A stretch of 64,000 bases of DNA from the NCBI GenBank assembly GCA_026419785.1, contig JAODTK010005586.1:1-64000 (forward strand), in the 5' to 3' direction. The translations under genes were made by a program, and so were the position numbers. The notes beneath the pieces were generated by a model. It worked only from the letters and a program-made list of their open reading frames with translations. It was not told the origin of the DNA and ran no database searches. Shown here piece by piece: positions 32,200 through 44,179 of this stretch (position 1 is the first letter of the stretch; each line of letters begins with the position of its first letter). The DNA is from Sclerodactyla briareus (Eukaryota; Echinodermata; Holothuroidea; Dendrochirotida; Sclerodactylidae).

Positions 32200-34015
32200 T
32201 GTCAGAACTGTAAGGGAAATTTAAATCTTCCGTAGATTGGAGAGTTTTGTTTCTATTTTTGCGGTCCAAAAGAGTTACCGTAGTTTTTGTTTGTATATAC
32301 AAGGACAAGGGCAAACGCTGCGCGGAGGCGAGTTACGTAATCAGCGTCGTGTTGCGTAATTGTTCTATAGCTTGAATTGTAAGTTAGGATTAATTACCTG
32401 TCGCCTTGTATAGCGTCAAGGCATTAGTAAAGGGCACAATTATGCGCAGGCATCTTGTCATTGTCCTATGGAGCTGCACCCAGGGGAAAATTGGTTTGGC
32501 ATGTACAGTTCGTCACAAACCTGTGTTCGAGTAACGTGTCTTGTAAACGGTTTGGCGGCGTTTGTTTCTCGCAACAGCAGTAAGCTGCCTCATTGCCATA
32601 ATTACTTTCAAGGGTTATATTTTTCTGAGCAAGGCGTCATATTGTATAGCGAAGTGATTAGAGCTTTTAGGAGAAGTTACAGCCTGGTGTCGAGACACCG
32701 GACGCTTGTCAAGACCGTTTCCTGTGATAAGTCAACAGAGCCATTTTTCATTTAAGTGTTGAGTTATCTTTATTCCATTTTCCCTAAGGAATTGTGAAGT
32801 GTTGTGACTAACTACCCAACTAACCTACCCCATGCTGGTTTGTAATGGTGTGATATTCTATGTATTTTTTTCTTGCTATTGGGAATTGTGTTGTATGGTG
32901 TGTTGTGTTGCAAGGGTGCTGTTGGTTATTTAGATTTTGTGTAGTAACCCCCGCTTTCCTCCTCCGATGGTATACCCCCATTTGGTTATTTGTCATTATA
33001 TTCCCGCTAGTTGATTAGTCTCGGCTTAGGGTCCGTGTTGGTGATTCGAGTCGACAGACGAGTCGCCGTGTCTTGTATAATTAGGTGCATTTACGCATCC
33101 TTATAGTCTGCATTGTGTATTTTAGTCCTGGTGTATCGTAAGTCAGTTCATTGATTGGGTTGTTTCAGAGTATAACAGTCTTAGTACTGCTCTTGTTGCT
33201 GTTGCTGGTCAGATAGGTTTATTTGCTAGGACGTCAATTGTAATTATTCAGCAATGCGATTACTTTTGGTGTAATTTGGACAAGTCCCACATCGTTATTG
33301 TTGTCAATGTTTTACAGCTTTTAGCTTGCTGGGACACGGTGACGACGTCGCTTACTTGACGGCTGGTCTCCGTTCCGTGTTTCAGGTCGCAGATTGTGAC
33401 CGATGGTATCCGTTATCCCTCTGAATGTTTGGAACCCTATCCCAATTACATTGTCTTTGAACTCTACGTTATTCTCCCAATTGATAGCACCAATTTGCAA
33501 ACCCGAATTCCATTTACAGAGCATAGAAATGTATTCTAGCGAAGAGTGATTTTTGCTGGATGCATGTATGAAAAACGTCGAACTGTCACATAAACGGATA
33601 AGCCAATATCAGAGATGAACTATACTTACTATAAAGGAACTACGTATGTTTAATTACTTCCTCGTCGTGAAATTTCACATTAAGAGAATTTTTCGAGGGT
33701 TGCACTAATTAAGGTAGAATTCAATATTAACCGTAATGTAACGATAACAAATTTAGATATGACAGGGTGATGTTAATTGAGTAAATGAAAGCGACTTATA
33801 TTTTTAGCATTTTAAGGTTATTCTAAATGTTACTATTTTTCAGTGATGCAATCACTATATCATTTAATTCATTATTAAGTCAAGAGTTAAAGCAAAGGAA
33901 ATATTTTGCATTGTTGTTGTTTTTGTGGACGTTGTACAGAGGGCACTATACACGAGAGAGAAAGGGTATCCACCCATTTCCAAGGTGTAATATTTTTTTT
34001 CAGTAACCCGTGACA
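32200..34015 (+). repeat. 5' LTR of the Gmr1-like element
   Basis: It starts TGTCAGAACTGTAAGG and ends CAGTAACCCGTGACA, a 5-bp terminal inverted repeat. It aligns along its whole length to 38716-40544 with scattered one-base indels. At 1.8 kb it is long for a gypsy LTR. Frames inside it (for example 32468-32755) are matched by a shifted frame in the 3' LTR and show no domain. Confidence 0.92.
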
Positions 34016-34017
34016 AA

Positions 34018-34035
34018 TGGGGGCTCGCCCGGAAG
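34018..34035 (+). other. Primer binding site, proline-tRNA type
   Basis: TGGGGGCTCGCCCGGAAG starts two bases after the 5' LTR. It resembles the TGGGGGCTCGTCCGGG site complementary to the 3' end of tRNA-Pro that many retroelements use, with a few mismatches. Confidence 0.8.
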
Positions 34036-34159
34036 GTTATTCTCTCCTCACTACGATTAAGTAAAGATAGGTGTAGACAGTGTTTTCATACTATTTGTAT
34101 TTTGCCAGATTAGTAATTGTTCATGTCCCTTATGTCTGGACTATGGCGGCGTGGTGCTT

Positions 34160-35130
34160 CTCTTGGCAGTGCTTCACCAACACCAGTAGCTGTACTTCCT
34201 TGTTGTATCGTGAGTTTAGTTTTTGGTTATTTTTGTTCTAGGTGGCGCAGAAATTGGGTCTTCATTTGGGCTGAAGGGTCTGCATTGCAGCAATTTGTAG
34301 AAAGTGAAAGTGATAAATGCAAATTCGGCGCGATGAAGAACGCCAGCGCAGTCAGAGGAGCGAGAACTCTAATTCAAATTACTAGAATCGCTTACGAAGA
34401 TAATGCTTCAGCAGAAATTCGATGTGCTCGTGGGACAATGACCAGAGTGCTAGCCACCAAAACTCCCTGTTTTTATATACTGAAGCGAACGATTTGGATG
34501 CTTACTTGGAGGCGGTTTGAAATGTACTGCGACGGCACATAAATGGGATCGGCCAGACTGGGCGATCAAATCTCCCATCGCTGTCAACTGGCAAGGCTTG
34601 TTTACCTCTAGTAAGCTTCCTAGTGATAAGCAAAGATTATGATCGGTTGAAGATAGCATTGCTGCGCAGGTATAATTTTAACCCCTCGGGTTATAAACCA
34701 AGTTCAGTCTTCAACCCAGACCGTAGTGAAACGCAACTCATTTGTGTCAAAAACTATCCAAATACTTTGACAGATGGATTGATCTTCCCATGTCAGACAT
34801 GAGTATGATACGCTGAGAGAACATTTGTTATTGATCAATTTCCTTTCGGCTGTCCCTACGAGCTGGCATTTTTTTATAAAGGAAAGAAAACCCAAAACCC
34901 ATCAGCTGCTATACAAAAACTGGCTGAATAGATATGTAGATGTCCCATAATGGATGGGGCACAATAAGAAATCAAATGATAATGTGGTTGAATCGAAACC
35001 CAACTAGAACGTAGATAAACAAGAAATCCCGAGAAATCAATCAAGGTCTCCCAAAAAACTGAGTTGTTTACTAATTGTATGAAACCGGGTCAGTTTGGAA
35101 CGTGTAGGTTGGCTCAAAATCTTTGTTCAC
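34160..35130 (+). pseudogene. gag: gag of the Gmr1-like element
   Basis: A charged N-terminal part rich in E, R and K gives way to NDLDAYLEAV and FEMYCDG at about 34485-34540, then KDYDRLKIALLRRYNF near 34632-34680 and VIDQFPFGCPYELAFF near 34830-34875. These are the capsid-region motifs of gypsy Gag proteins (the D-x-L-x-F/Y and LLxRY elements). At 35076-35105 CMKPGQFGTC is a damaged CCHC zinc knuckle. At least four frame changes and several stops break the frame. Gag would form the particle and bind element RNA. Confidence 0.8.
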
Positions 35131-35359
35131 CTATGGCTGATCTTGTTGACATTGTAACGAACGAGTTGTGAAGTGAGGATAGTGGCACAACAGACATAGA
35201 TGAAATAATAACAATGGATGGATGAGCAAGTAATTTTGCAATGAAACCCCCACAGTAATTTCGTTTGCCAAAGTTGATACTCCCAACAATAACGTTTTGG
35301 TAACGATCGTTGAACTAATTGTGGCTATCACATACCTGTCGTTACATATATTCGTTGTC

Positions 35360-35720
35360 AAAGGGCTTTGCAGCCAATATGCCAACAGCTATGGGATTTT
35401 GGTTGGAGATGTGAAGGTGAAAGTACTTCGTGATACTGGCTGTAACGGCGTGGTAATCAAGCGCTCGTTAGTCTCGCCCTGATAGGTTCAAGGCGAATTT
35501 GTTTCCTTGCGACATTGCTGATAACTGTACGATATGTTTCCAGTAGCATCTGTTTCACATTGACTCTTCTTACTATGTCAGAGAGTGTCTGCCGGCATGC
35601 GTAGACCACCCCCATGTTTGACGTATTACTTGGTAACATTTCCTGTGCATGTTTACCATGGCAACCGATCCAGCGTGGAAGCCACATAAGCTGAAGCGCG
35701 ACCCCCCACAATCATAGGTG
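35360..35720 (+). pseudogene. Aspartic protease (retropepsin) of the Gmr1-like element
   Basis: GILVGDVKVKVLRDTGCNGV contains the active-site D-T-G at 35434-35442, followed by a VIKRSLV segment. After a frame shift HIDSSYYV and a segment like VDHP-FDVLLGNI appear near 35560-35640, the second half of the domain with its LLGN turn. The domain would cleave the polyprotein. Confidence 0.8.
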
Positions 35721-35779
35721 CGGTGCGACGCGCAGTCCAGCCAAAGAGAAACCATTCAAACCCTTTCAGGTAGAGGGAC

Positions 35780-37000
35780 CTATGGCTACATTGTAAGTGG
35801 GCAGGAGCTCAAGACACGCAGCAAATACCCCATCGCTGTCCAAATTCTTGGGAAGATGGCGAACTGTAGCACAAAATGGCAGCTCTGTCAATTTTTTGTC
35901 AGTGCAAAATTGCATACTACTCAGAGAATTTTTGAGGTCAGATAAGTCCAGTGATCGAAACTCAGACGGTTTGTTGTGCCCACAAAATTGAGAGAGCAGT
36001 CATGAGTAATTGCTCATGAATCATTACTCGGAGGTCACCTAGGTACTCCAAAGACAGTAGATCGAATCTGTCCAATTTTTTTTTGGCCGCACTTCAAGCC
36101 GATGTAAGGCGTTTCTGTAGATCAGGGATCTGTGTCAGCGTACGACCACCAAAAGGCAAAATCACTAGAGTCCCTCTGTTTCTTCCCATATAATAGAGTA
36201 CCATTTCAGCGGTCGCGGTGTTTTTATTTGTTTTGTTTTTATGGAATGCTTGATATTTGGTGTGGTCCCCATATTCCGGCATCGGCGCGATCGTTACCTT
36301 TTAGTGCTTGTGGACTAGGCGACGCGGACCCCAAGGCTGTCCCTATGAAGTCCATTGAGTCTGAAAAAGTAGCGAGGAGCTGCTAAACATGTTCTAGAGT
36401 AGATTCCCTAATGAAATTCTCACAGACCAAGGACCCCAATTCAATCCCATGTGAGAAGAAGTGGGTAGACTTCTCTCTCTATTGAACAGTTAACGACAAC
36501 CCCCTACAACCCAAGGTGTAATGGATTGGTCGAAGATTCAACGGTACTTTGAAATCAATGTTACGCAAAATGTGTAATGAGCGCCCCAAAGATTGAGATC
36601 AGTACCTTGACCCACTATGGGTGTGCTTATAGGGAAACTCCCCAGAGCTCAATAAAATTTCTCCCCATTCGAAACTTCCTTAATGGTAGGACTGTACGAG
36701 GCCCAATGCAACTTGAAAGAAACGTGGGACAAATGAAACCGAAGAAACGTGAAACTCGAAACACGTATGAATATGTTATGGACCTCAAGGTTGAGGGAAA
36801 ACGTGCCAAAACTAGCTGTAAGGAGAACGATTGCAAAAATCCCATGCAAAGTACAAATCCTACACGACAGGGAAAGCAAAAACCAAGAAAGCTTGTGTGG
36901 TGCTGAAATGGTGCCTCTTACTCCCATCTGATGCGGAATAAAAACGCATGCAATGGAAGGGCCCCTATACTGTATCGAAGGGCGTGAATGAGGTCGATTA
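35780..37000 (+). pseudogene. Integrase of the Gmr1-like element, upstream of RT
   Basis: The zinc-binding N-terminal part is at about 36012-36130 (AHESLLGGHLGTPKTVDRIC, then a C...C pair near 36125). The catalytic core shows KAVPMKSIESEKVA near 36330-36375, ILTDQGPQFN with the second catalytic D at 36425-36427, and NGLVE with the catalytic E at 36532-36534. RETPQSS follows near 36630. The first D lies in a disrupted stretch near 36210-36230. QWKGPYTVSKGVNEVD near 36953-36995 is the GPY/F module that ends gypsy integrases. Integrase inserts the cDNA into the genome; its placement before RT is the notable feature. Confidence 0.85.
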
Positions 37001-37009
37001 ATCATTGAG

Positions 37010-37031
37010 TTTTTTTTTTTTTTTTTTTTTT
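37010..37031. repeat. Poly-T tract of 22 bases between IN and RT
   Basis: Twenty-two T residues follow the GPY/F module, just before the linker LLQLTEAPGF region. This breaks the frame. It could be a homopolymer expansion or an insertion artefact. Confidence 0.85.
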
Positions 37032-37059
37032 AATTTTTGGGGAATGTGCAAAAAGACTT

Positions 37060-38140
37060 TCCACATAAACAGTTGAAGAAAATATTTAAGTCAACTCCCC
37101 AGGTGGTTGATACCCCAATCCACGTTTCGGAATTACTACAGTTAACGGAAGCTCCGGGATTCAGGAGATAAGGAAATGCTGATCATGAGTGTAGCCTAAT
37201 TCGCCAAAACGACATGTTAGGTCTCCCAGTAGTAACAGCAAAAGAAAACGTAAGTGAGGTACATATCACTCCTAACCTGTCACCAAGGATCAGATTTCAT
37301 CGAGTTGATCAGAGGATTTTCAGATATCTGATGTTTTACAGATTTTGGCCAGGGAAAACAGACCTCGGGAACTAACATCAAACTAAATGCTGAAGAGGCC
37401 GTACGAAAAAAAAAGGCGTATCCTGTGCCATGGTGTAAGACATGAAATTCAACAGCATTGATCAAATGCTAAGATGGGTGTAATAGAGGATAGTGACAGT
37501 GTCGGATGCAAGTTCGGTAGTCATAGTCAAGAAGGCTGACAATACCAAACAGGTACTGTGTAGATTTACAGGCGGTTAAAAAATTGCAAAAACTGTATTT
37601 GAGCCGAAGCCTATTCCTGACATCTCAGAAATCTTGCAAACTGGCGAAAGACCATTTCTTTACCAAATTAGATTGTCAAAAGGGATTGGCAGATCCAAGT
37701 CAAAGAGTGAAGTAAGGCCACTGACAGCCTTCATAACCCATCATGGTTTGTACCAGTTTAAGAATGCCATTTGGTTGGGTAACTCCGCAGCAACATTCAG
37801 TCGTGTTATGCGGAAACTACTAAGCGGAATCCCAAGTTGATAATAATCGACGAATTTTGGCCACCCGTCGACGTTCGAAGATCATCTAACTGCACTCGAA
37901 AGAAGTGTTTAACGCGCTTAGAGAGCATAATCTGACGGGCTAGGCATCCAAATGTGGTATTGCATACGATAAGGTAGAGTTTTTAGGTCATATTGTTTGT
38001 AGAGGGAAGATTTCCCCAAGACCCGAAAACTCAGGCAATAAAGATGCTTCCCAGACCGCAAACTAAGTCTCAATTAAAGGTAATTTCTAGGTCTTTCAGG
38101 CTATCATCGGTAGTTCATCCCCCCTCCCCCCCTGACTACG
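37060..38140 (+). pseudogene. Reverse transcriptase of the Gmr1-like element
   Basis: After the linker come MGVIEDSDS near 37472-37500, a VIVKKADNT segment near 37518-37540, FEPKPIPDISEI near 37599-37634, and KLD-SKG-W-I remnants at 37668-37700. RPLTAFITHHGLYQF near 37714-37755 and NSAATFSRVMRKLLSGIP near 37783-37836 follow. The catalytic F/Y-x-D-D box is damaged and reads I-D-E near 37846-37857. FEDHLTALE and EFLGHIVCRGKI (near 37975-38010) complete palm and thumb. The domain is gypsy-type. Confidence 0.88.
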
Positions 38141-38269
38141 CAGAAAGTTGACGATACCACTCACAAAATAAATTGAACAAAGGCGAAACCCACAAAAACG
38201 GTGGGACGAGGCCCAGAAAGATTTCGTACTTGAACATAAATTGTGTGAGTCGGCCAACGCCATCTACCT

Positions 38270-38680
38270 AATTTGGCGAACAATTTCTACTACGACTGAG
38301 GCCAGTGATGTTGGTATAAGTGCTGTATTGCTCCAAGAAACAGACTGAGGTGAAATTTTCCAGTTGCAACGCAAGTTAAAAAAGGTTCACAAATGCCCAT
38401 GATGAATTACTCTGTAAATTGAGCGGGACTGTGGGGGCTAGCAATTGTGTGGGCAGTGAGAAATTCGAACCATATTTGTATGGCACCAAACTTTGTTATC
38501 GAAACCGACCATCAACCCTTAAATGATTCAGAAGTCAAAGGTTGCGAATGCGCGCATAATGCGTTGGGCGTGATATTACAACATTATCGTTTACCCACAT
38601 CCGGGTCATTAAAGGTCGAGACAACATTGGAGCAGATTTTCTCAGTAGGGCAATTGCCTAGATTTAAACTTCCCAGTGCA
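38270..38680 (+). pseudogene. RNase H of the Gmr1-like element
   Basis: TTTEASDVGISAVLLQE at about 38288-38340 matches the first aspartate segment of gypsy RNase H, and VIETDHQPLND at 38495-38526 the DHxPL segment. Between them are several frame changes. It lies last before the polypurine tract, so no integrase follows. Confidence 0.85.
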
Positions 38681-38700
38681 AAGTTACAGGTAACATTTTC

Positions 38701-38715
38701 TTAAGGGGGGAGTTT
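38701..38715 (+). other. Polypurine tract
   Basis: AAGGGGGGAG sits immediately before the 3' LTR TGTCAG, in the position of the plus-strand primer of LTR retrotransposons. Confidence 0.88.
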
Positions 38716-40544
38716 TGTCAGAACTGTAAGGGAAATTTAAATCTTCCGTAGATGGGGAGTGTGTTTCTTTTTTGCGGTCCAAAAAGAGTTACCGAGTTTT
38801 TGTTCGTATTACAAGGACAAGGGCAAAACGCTGCCCGCGGAGGCGAGTTCCGTAATCAGAGGTATGTTGCGTAATTGTTTTGTAGCTTGAATTGTAAGTT
38901 AGTATTAATTAACTGTCGACTTGTTATTAGCGTTCAAGCATAGAAAGGCACAATTTGGGTCAGGCATCTTGTTCATGTCATATGGGAAGATGCACCAAGG
39001 GGAAAATTGTTTGGAATGTTATAAAGTGTCACAAACTTTTGTTCGAGTAACGTGTCTTGTGAACGGTTTGACGGCGTTCGTTTTTCGCAACAGTAGTAAG
39101 CTGCCTTATTTGCCATAATTACTCAAGGGTTATATAATTTATGAGCAAGGGCGTCAGATGTATAGCGAAGTAGGATTTAGAGCTTGTAGGAGGAAGTAAC
39201 AGCCTGGTTTCGAGACGGCCGGACGTTGTCGAGACCGGTTTCCTGTGATACGTCAAAAAGCCATTTTTCATTTAAGTGTTGAGTTATCTTTATTCCATTT
39301 TCCCAAGGAATTGTGAGTCGTCTGTGAACGAACTACCACCCATGCGGTTGTATGTGTGATATTCTATGGTAGTTTTTTTTGCTAGGTGGGAAGTGTGTTG
39401 TTATGGTGTTGGGGGGTTGGGGGGGTTGGGGGGGTGTGTTGTAAGGTGTGCTGTGGTTATTTTAGATTTGTGGTAGTTAGCCCCGCTGCTCCCCGCATGG
39501 TATACCCCCAGTTGGTTAGTGCCATTCCCACTAGTTGATGAGTATCGGATTTATGGTCCGTTGGTGATTCGAGTTGACAGTCTGATTCGCCGTGTCCTAA
39601 AGTAATTAGGTGAATTTAAGCAGTCCTTAATGTCTGCATTAGTGTATTTTAGTCCTGGGTATCGTCAGTCAAGTTATTGAGTGGTGGTTTAAGCAGTAGT
39701 AACGCGGTTAGTACTGCTCTTGTTGCTGTTGCTGGCAGATAGGCTTATTTGCTAGGACGTCAATTGTAAATTATTCAGCATTTACAGATTAACTTTGGTG
39801 TAATTTTGAAAGTCCCACATCGTTATTGTTGTCAATTGTTGTTACAGGTTTTGCTTTGGGCTGGACCGGGTGACGACGTCGCTTACTTGACGTCTGGTCT
39901 CAGTTCCGTGTTCAGGTTGGCAATCGGGTGGACCGGATGGTATCCGTTATCCGCGGGAGGTTTGGAAACCCGTATCACCAATCAGTTGACTTTGAAAGAC
40001 TACGTTATTCTCCCGAATGAACATCCACAAAAAACAAACCCGAATTCCAGTTACAGAGCACAAATGTATTTTAGCGAAGAGTGATTTTTACAGGATGCAT
40101 GTTATGAAAAGTCGAACGGTACCGGATAAGGCAATAATCAGAGATGAACTATACTTACTATAAGAGGGAAATTACGTATGTTAATTAATTGGAGTGAAAC
40201 TTTTCATAAATTAAGAGAATGTGTCGAGGGTTGCACTAATGAAGGTGAGAATTCAAAATTACCGTAATGGAACGACAACAAAATTTAGATATGACAGAGT
40301 AATGTTAATTGAGTAAATGAGGAGCGACGTATATTTTTAGCATTAACGTTATTCTAAATGTTACTATTTTGTAAGTTCAGGGATTGCATCAATATATATG
40401 AGTGTTATAAGTCAGAGTTAAAGCAAAGAGAAATATTTGGCCTTGTTGTTGTTTTTGGTACGTTGTACAGAAGGGCAATAGTACCCGAGAGGAAAGGGTA
40501 GACAATATTTCCAAGGTGTAATATTTTTTTTCAGTAACCGGACA
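38716..40544 (+). repeat. 3' LTR of the Gmr1-like element
   Basis: It starts TGTCAGAACTGTAAGG like the 5' LTR and ends CAGTAACCGGACA, one base off the TGACA end. The main difference from the 5' copy is a G-rich insertion at 39411-39434 (G6-TT-G7-TT-G7), absent from the other LTR. Other differences are mostly single-base. Confidence 0.92.
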
Positions 40545-40549
40545 ATACT
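40545..40549. repeat. Target site duplication, right (ATACT)
   Basis: Exact match to 32195-32199 outside the 5' LTR. Confidence 0.9.
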
Positions 40550-41800
40550 TATCTAAGATAAAATAAAATACCTGACCCATAAGGATTGAAGATGCAATTT
40601 AAAATTCTTTCAGTAACATTGATTAATTAAGTTAAAAACTGCATGATTTTAAGAATGAAAGATTCAGTGATATCAGAGAGTAAATTCTTGAAACAGTTCA
40701 GTTTCCTGCCAACTGATACTTTTATCCAGTTTATTGATTTTTTGGTGGGTGTACGAGGGACGATTAATATGAAAATTTGTGGGACAACCAGGACGTGAAT
40801 GTTAGTGCTGAAGCGAATCAATATGACTGTGAATATTGGGGTGTGTAACATGAGTAATCATTTTTCTATTGCATGCATCCGGGCAGTGTTGTCTTGAGAG
40901 ATTAAGCATTGAACAGCATGAATAAAAAAAAACCTAGGAGTTGAGAACATATTTATTACGCTTTCATTCATATCTCATTCATCCAAGAGCCATTGGCACA
41001 TGATAAACATGGGGTCAGAATAGAAATGGGACATTCCAGAACATTGCAACATTATTCATATACATGCGTATTTCATTCGAATACAATGTCCTGCTAAGGA
41101 GGGTGATCAATGCCGTACGGTAACCATTACGATCACACTACAGGTTCCGCTGTGGTGCCCATGAACTTTGACGGTTGTGTATGTTTGGGGTTTTTGCGGT
41201 TGGTGGCCTTCATACTTAGAATCTTGGAAGAATCAATATAATCTACGGACACTAAAGGGGACATTGGGTAAGGGAGTTTATAAGAAAACACTGACTTGGC
41301 GCCCAAATGTGGCGGCCTATTAAACCTGATTAAAGGGAATTTTTGAGACCTTGTCATCGTCGGTTTTTTTCCCTCCCCTTTTACCACGGTGACTGCAGCC
41401 GTCATCTGGGAATACTCGGTCCTGCCGTGTATCTCTGTATACATTGTGCGTACATCATGGTGAATGGAAAACACTGGTATTGTTCTTACATGCAGGGGAA
41501 ATATGTCCCAGTGATGTGTAGTCTTTGCGCACAAAATTGACATAATCAGCCAAAAATGGGTGCTGAATTTAAATCCCTATGTGAACTCTACAACTATTTG
41601 GAGCGGTTCTTGACAGTGGACCCAGGAATTTAAGTACAGTAGTATTATTAACTCATATTGTGGAGGTCTAGCCTATGCGTCAGGCTCGCTAGCTATCCTA
41701 GGGCCTGTTTTAACAATACATACAGCCACCCGCCATAGGCTGCATATTATACAGACATAACAATGCTGATTTGAGGAAAGATTGATGTTCTGCATCGGTA
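40550..41800. other. Gene-free stretch with part of a small dispersed repeat
   Basis: At 41205-41290 the words AGAATCAATATAATCTACGG, ACACTAAAG and GTAAGGGAGTTTATAAGAAA recur in similar order at 44975-45060 (GGAATCAAGATTATCTACGA, CACTAAA, ATAAGGGAGTTATC). The minus frame 41133-41543 (136 codons) overlaps this repeat and has no recognised domain. Confidence 0.45.
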
Positions 41801-42119
41801 CACTGCGATATATAGACTAGGTTTGTGATATCAACCACATTGATGTCACAGAGTGGCATGAAAGAAGAAAAGGTTCAAGCCTCAACGGACTTATCGATGA
41901 TATACGAGGGTGCAGACCATGCCGGTGTTTCTGCTGTTACCAAACAACGATGGGTGAGACTGTTTGGCAAGCGTGTTGAAACAATTTTTGATGGATACAA
42001 GTGGATAATGAAAAATTGATGCAGCACTTCCGAAAAATTCTGTCAAAGCAGACCCAAACTGTATTACAAAACTGAAGGCAATGAACAAAACGTTACAGAG
42101 GCAGGATACGTCAATTACT

Positions 42120-42415
42120 TCCATTATCGGCTTTGACATTTGACAAACTCACCAGGTGCCATGAAAGTGAACCTAAGAAATTGGGCCCATACGTTGAACC
42201 CTACTTGACAGAAGTGGCCAGCGGAAATTGGGCCATGAAAGTGACAAAACCGTCTGCTACAACAAAGTGAAGCAGGCAATATTGACCCGGTACTGGTTAC
42301 CCTCCGTGGCATAGCGAACAAAGTTCAGGAAAGAAATCAAATTGAGGCTGCAGAGAACTTCACCACTTTGGTTTCCAGGGATTGAGGAGTATATCGTTCG
42401 ATGGCTGCAGCCGGC
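42120..42415 (+). pseudogene. gag: gypsy gag fragment
   Basis: In shifting frames it reads a LGPYVEPYLTEVA-like helix (42184-42222), YNKVKQAILTRYW (42260-42299) and RTKFRKEIKLRLQR (42315-42357), then EEYIVRWL. This is the YDKVKxAILxRY...YRxRFR pattern of SCAN-like gypsy capsids. No zinc knuckle or protease was recognised directly downstream. A chimeric or heavily broken copy. Confidence 0.6.
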
Positions 42416-43109
42416 TGAAGAATGTTGATGGGTGATGCAGAATTCACACTGGTGACTGGAAAAATTGTGCCAATCAGATCATCTCAAACAATCTGGATGA
42501 GTCACTGCCGCTTCAAAATTATTAGAGAAAAGTGAGCTCTTGATAGAGAATGGCGGATGACTAGTCCTACAACGAAAAATCCTGCGCGATGGGAAGCAAG
42601 ACAAAGGGGACTCGAAGCAGAAGAGGTCCAGGAGGCCCACCACCACAGATGAACTGGGGAGCAAAGATGAAAGCCGACGGCGACATTAGAGAAGGACAGA
42701 ACCACAATTAACAAATACTCGGATGCATGCTACAGGTTGGCGAGTGGGGGCCACATCAAGACACCTGCCAAACGCCGAAAAGAAGACTACCACCAAACGG
42801 GAAGAACCTGTGGGTTGTGACACGGCGGTCACACAACCGCGAAACAAGGTGCTACTGTTCGGGGTAAAGAACGGACCTGCTGACCTTTCAAAGGACCGGC
42901 GGAGAGGTCCTTAAATCTCGGGAATGCCTAGGTCGCATTTGTCAGTTAAGATGACAACATTATCATACCAGCGAGTGATTTAATGAGATGCTAGAGAGTA
43001 AGGGAAGTTTTTCTGTGCCTACGTCAGACAGGGTGAATGCAGACTTGAAAAAGAGTCAGTTTCTGACATGGAGGAATGATGTTTTTGGCATGGTGTCTAG
43101 GTTTTTCCC

Positions 43110-43220
43110 ATGGTCCCTCACATGAAAAGCAAAGTTGAAGCCATAAATGATACCCCCCCACGAAACCGCAAGGAGCTGGAGCGGTTCTTGGGAATGGTAG
43201 GGTGGTATGCAAGTTATTTT
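43110..43220 (+). pseudogene. gypsy reverse transcriptase thumb fragment
   Basis: KVEAINDTPPRNRKELERFL is followed by GMVGWYASYF. This is the invariant thumb motif of Ty3/gypsy RT (KVxAIxxxPxPxxxxELRxFLGxxxYYRxF), in one frame and undisturbed. No palm domain is recognisable upstream, so the RT is mostly deleted or beyond recognition. Confidence 0.85.
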
Positions 43221-44179
43221 TCCCCCCCCCAATAATGCTACAGTGTGTGAGCTATCGAAGGAAGTGAGGTATCGAAGGAAAACACACAGTGGTGATCACT
43301 GCCATCGATTCCTAACCTGGATATTTTTACAAAGCAAACCTGGCACCTAGGTTATATAGATGGGTCTTGAGGGTAACCAAGACTTTGAGGCCAAAATGTC
43401 GACCAGGGAAATTTACCAGGTGGTTCATGATGCTTATCTAGGGAGAGCAGGTTGAGCCAGGATTGAAGGTTGGCATTGCAAGCATTGGGCAGGAGGATAG
43501 CCAGATGCAAGGTGTAAGCTTCCTTGTGACATTCCCAACAAGATGACATAGAGATTGGATTGCAATGAGAATCTGCTATAAGTGGTGCCACGATGTTTGT
43601 GTCGGTGGGTAGATACTGCAGAGGTGGATGCCTGGATTTAATGTGATTTGTGTACCGGTACCCAAGGGTCAAGGAGCAATTAAGAGACGCTAGTCTCAGT
43701 CTACCTTGGACGGACCCGGGCGATGCACCAGCTGGTCACAGAAGCAAAGACACTAAGTGGGGAATTTGAAAGGTTGGTCCAACTACCAAGCAGAGGACCA
43801 TGACTGGACCAATTAGTAGGTATTGGCAAAAAATCCAGATGTGGAAAGCAAGTGCTCAGGTAAAAAATGTTGGCACAATTGCATTTTGAATTCTTGCTTA
43901 TTATGGGATGGGTAGAATTGTGTACCTGAGGTGTTTAAGCGGGTATGTGTTGCACGAACTCCCATACTTCACCAACGGACCCGTCACTTATGTCGACAGG
44001 AAACCTAAAAACGAGTGTTTAAGGACTTCATGACAAGTTATACTCAAGATGCCACAATCACAGAAGTTGAGCTGTCATTTTGCTAAATTCAGGTTCGCAA
44101 TTAAGTCGGTAGAGAATAGGACAACTGGATGGTCCCAAGCCATTAAGTTAAATCTTTTCGCGAACTAAACCCCTCCCGT

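Larger units (their letters stand above)
32200..40544 (+). mobile_element. Complete LTR retrotransposon, Ty3/gypsy, Gmr1-like (IN before RT)
   Basis: The 8345-bp element has LTRs of 1816 and 1829 bp, LTR ends TGTCA...TGACA, a 5-bp target duplication ATACT at 32195-32199 and 40545-40549, a primer binding site and a polypurine tract. Domains in order are gag, retropepsin, integrase, reverse transcriptase and RNase H, all on the plus strand. In most Ty3/gypsy elements integrase comes last. The Ty1/copia-like order seen here is that of the Gmr1 lineage. Frames are broken by many one-base indels, so the copy as sequenced is not translatable. Intact ends and duplication argue for a fairly young insertion, so sequencing error may explain many breaks. 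Confidence 0.92.

Noticed and set aside
34117-34542. Single intact 141-codon protein after the 5' LTR
   Set aside because: Only its middle and end show gag-like motifs, and the true gag frame changes within it. It is a patchwork of frames, not one protein.
36649-37005. 118-codon minus-strand frame
   Set aside because: It is antisense to the integrase C-terminal domain of the Gmr1-like element, which explains the region better.
41133-41543. 136-codon minus-strand frame
   Set aside because: It overlaps a small dispersed repeat, shows no domain, and a plus frame overlaps it.
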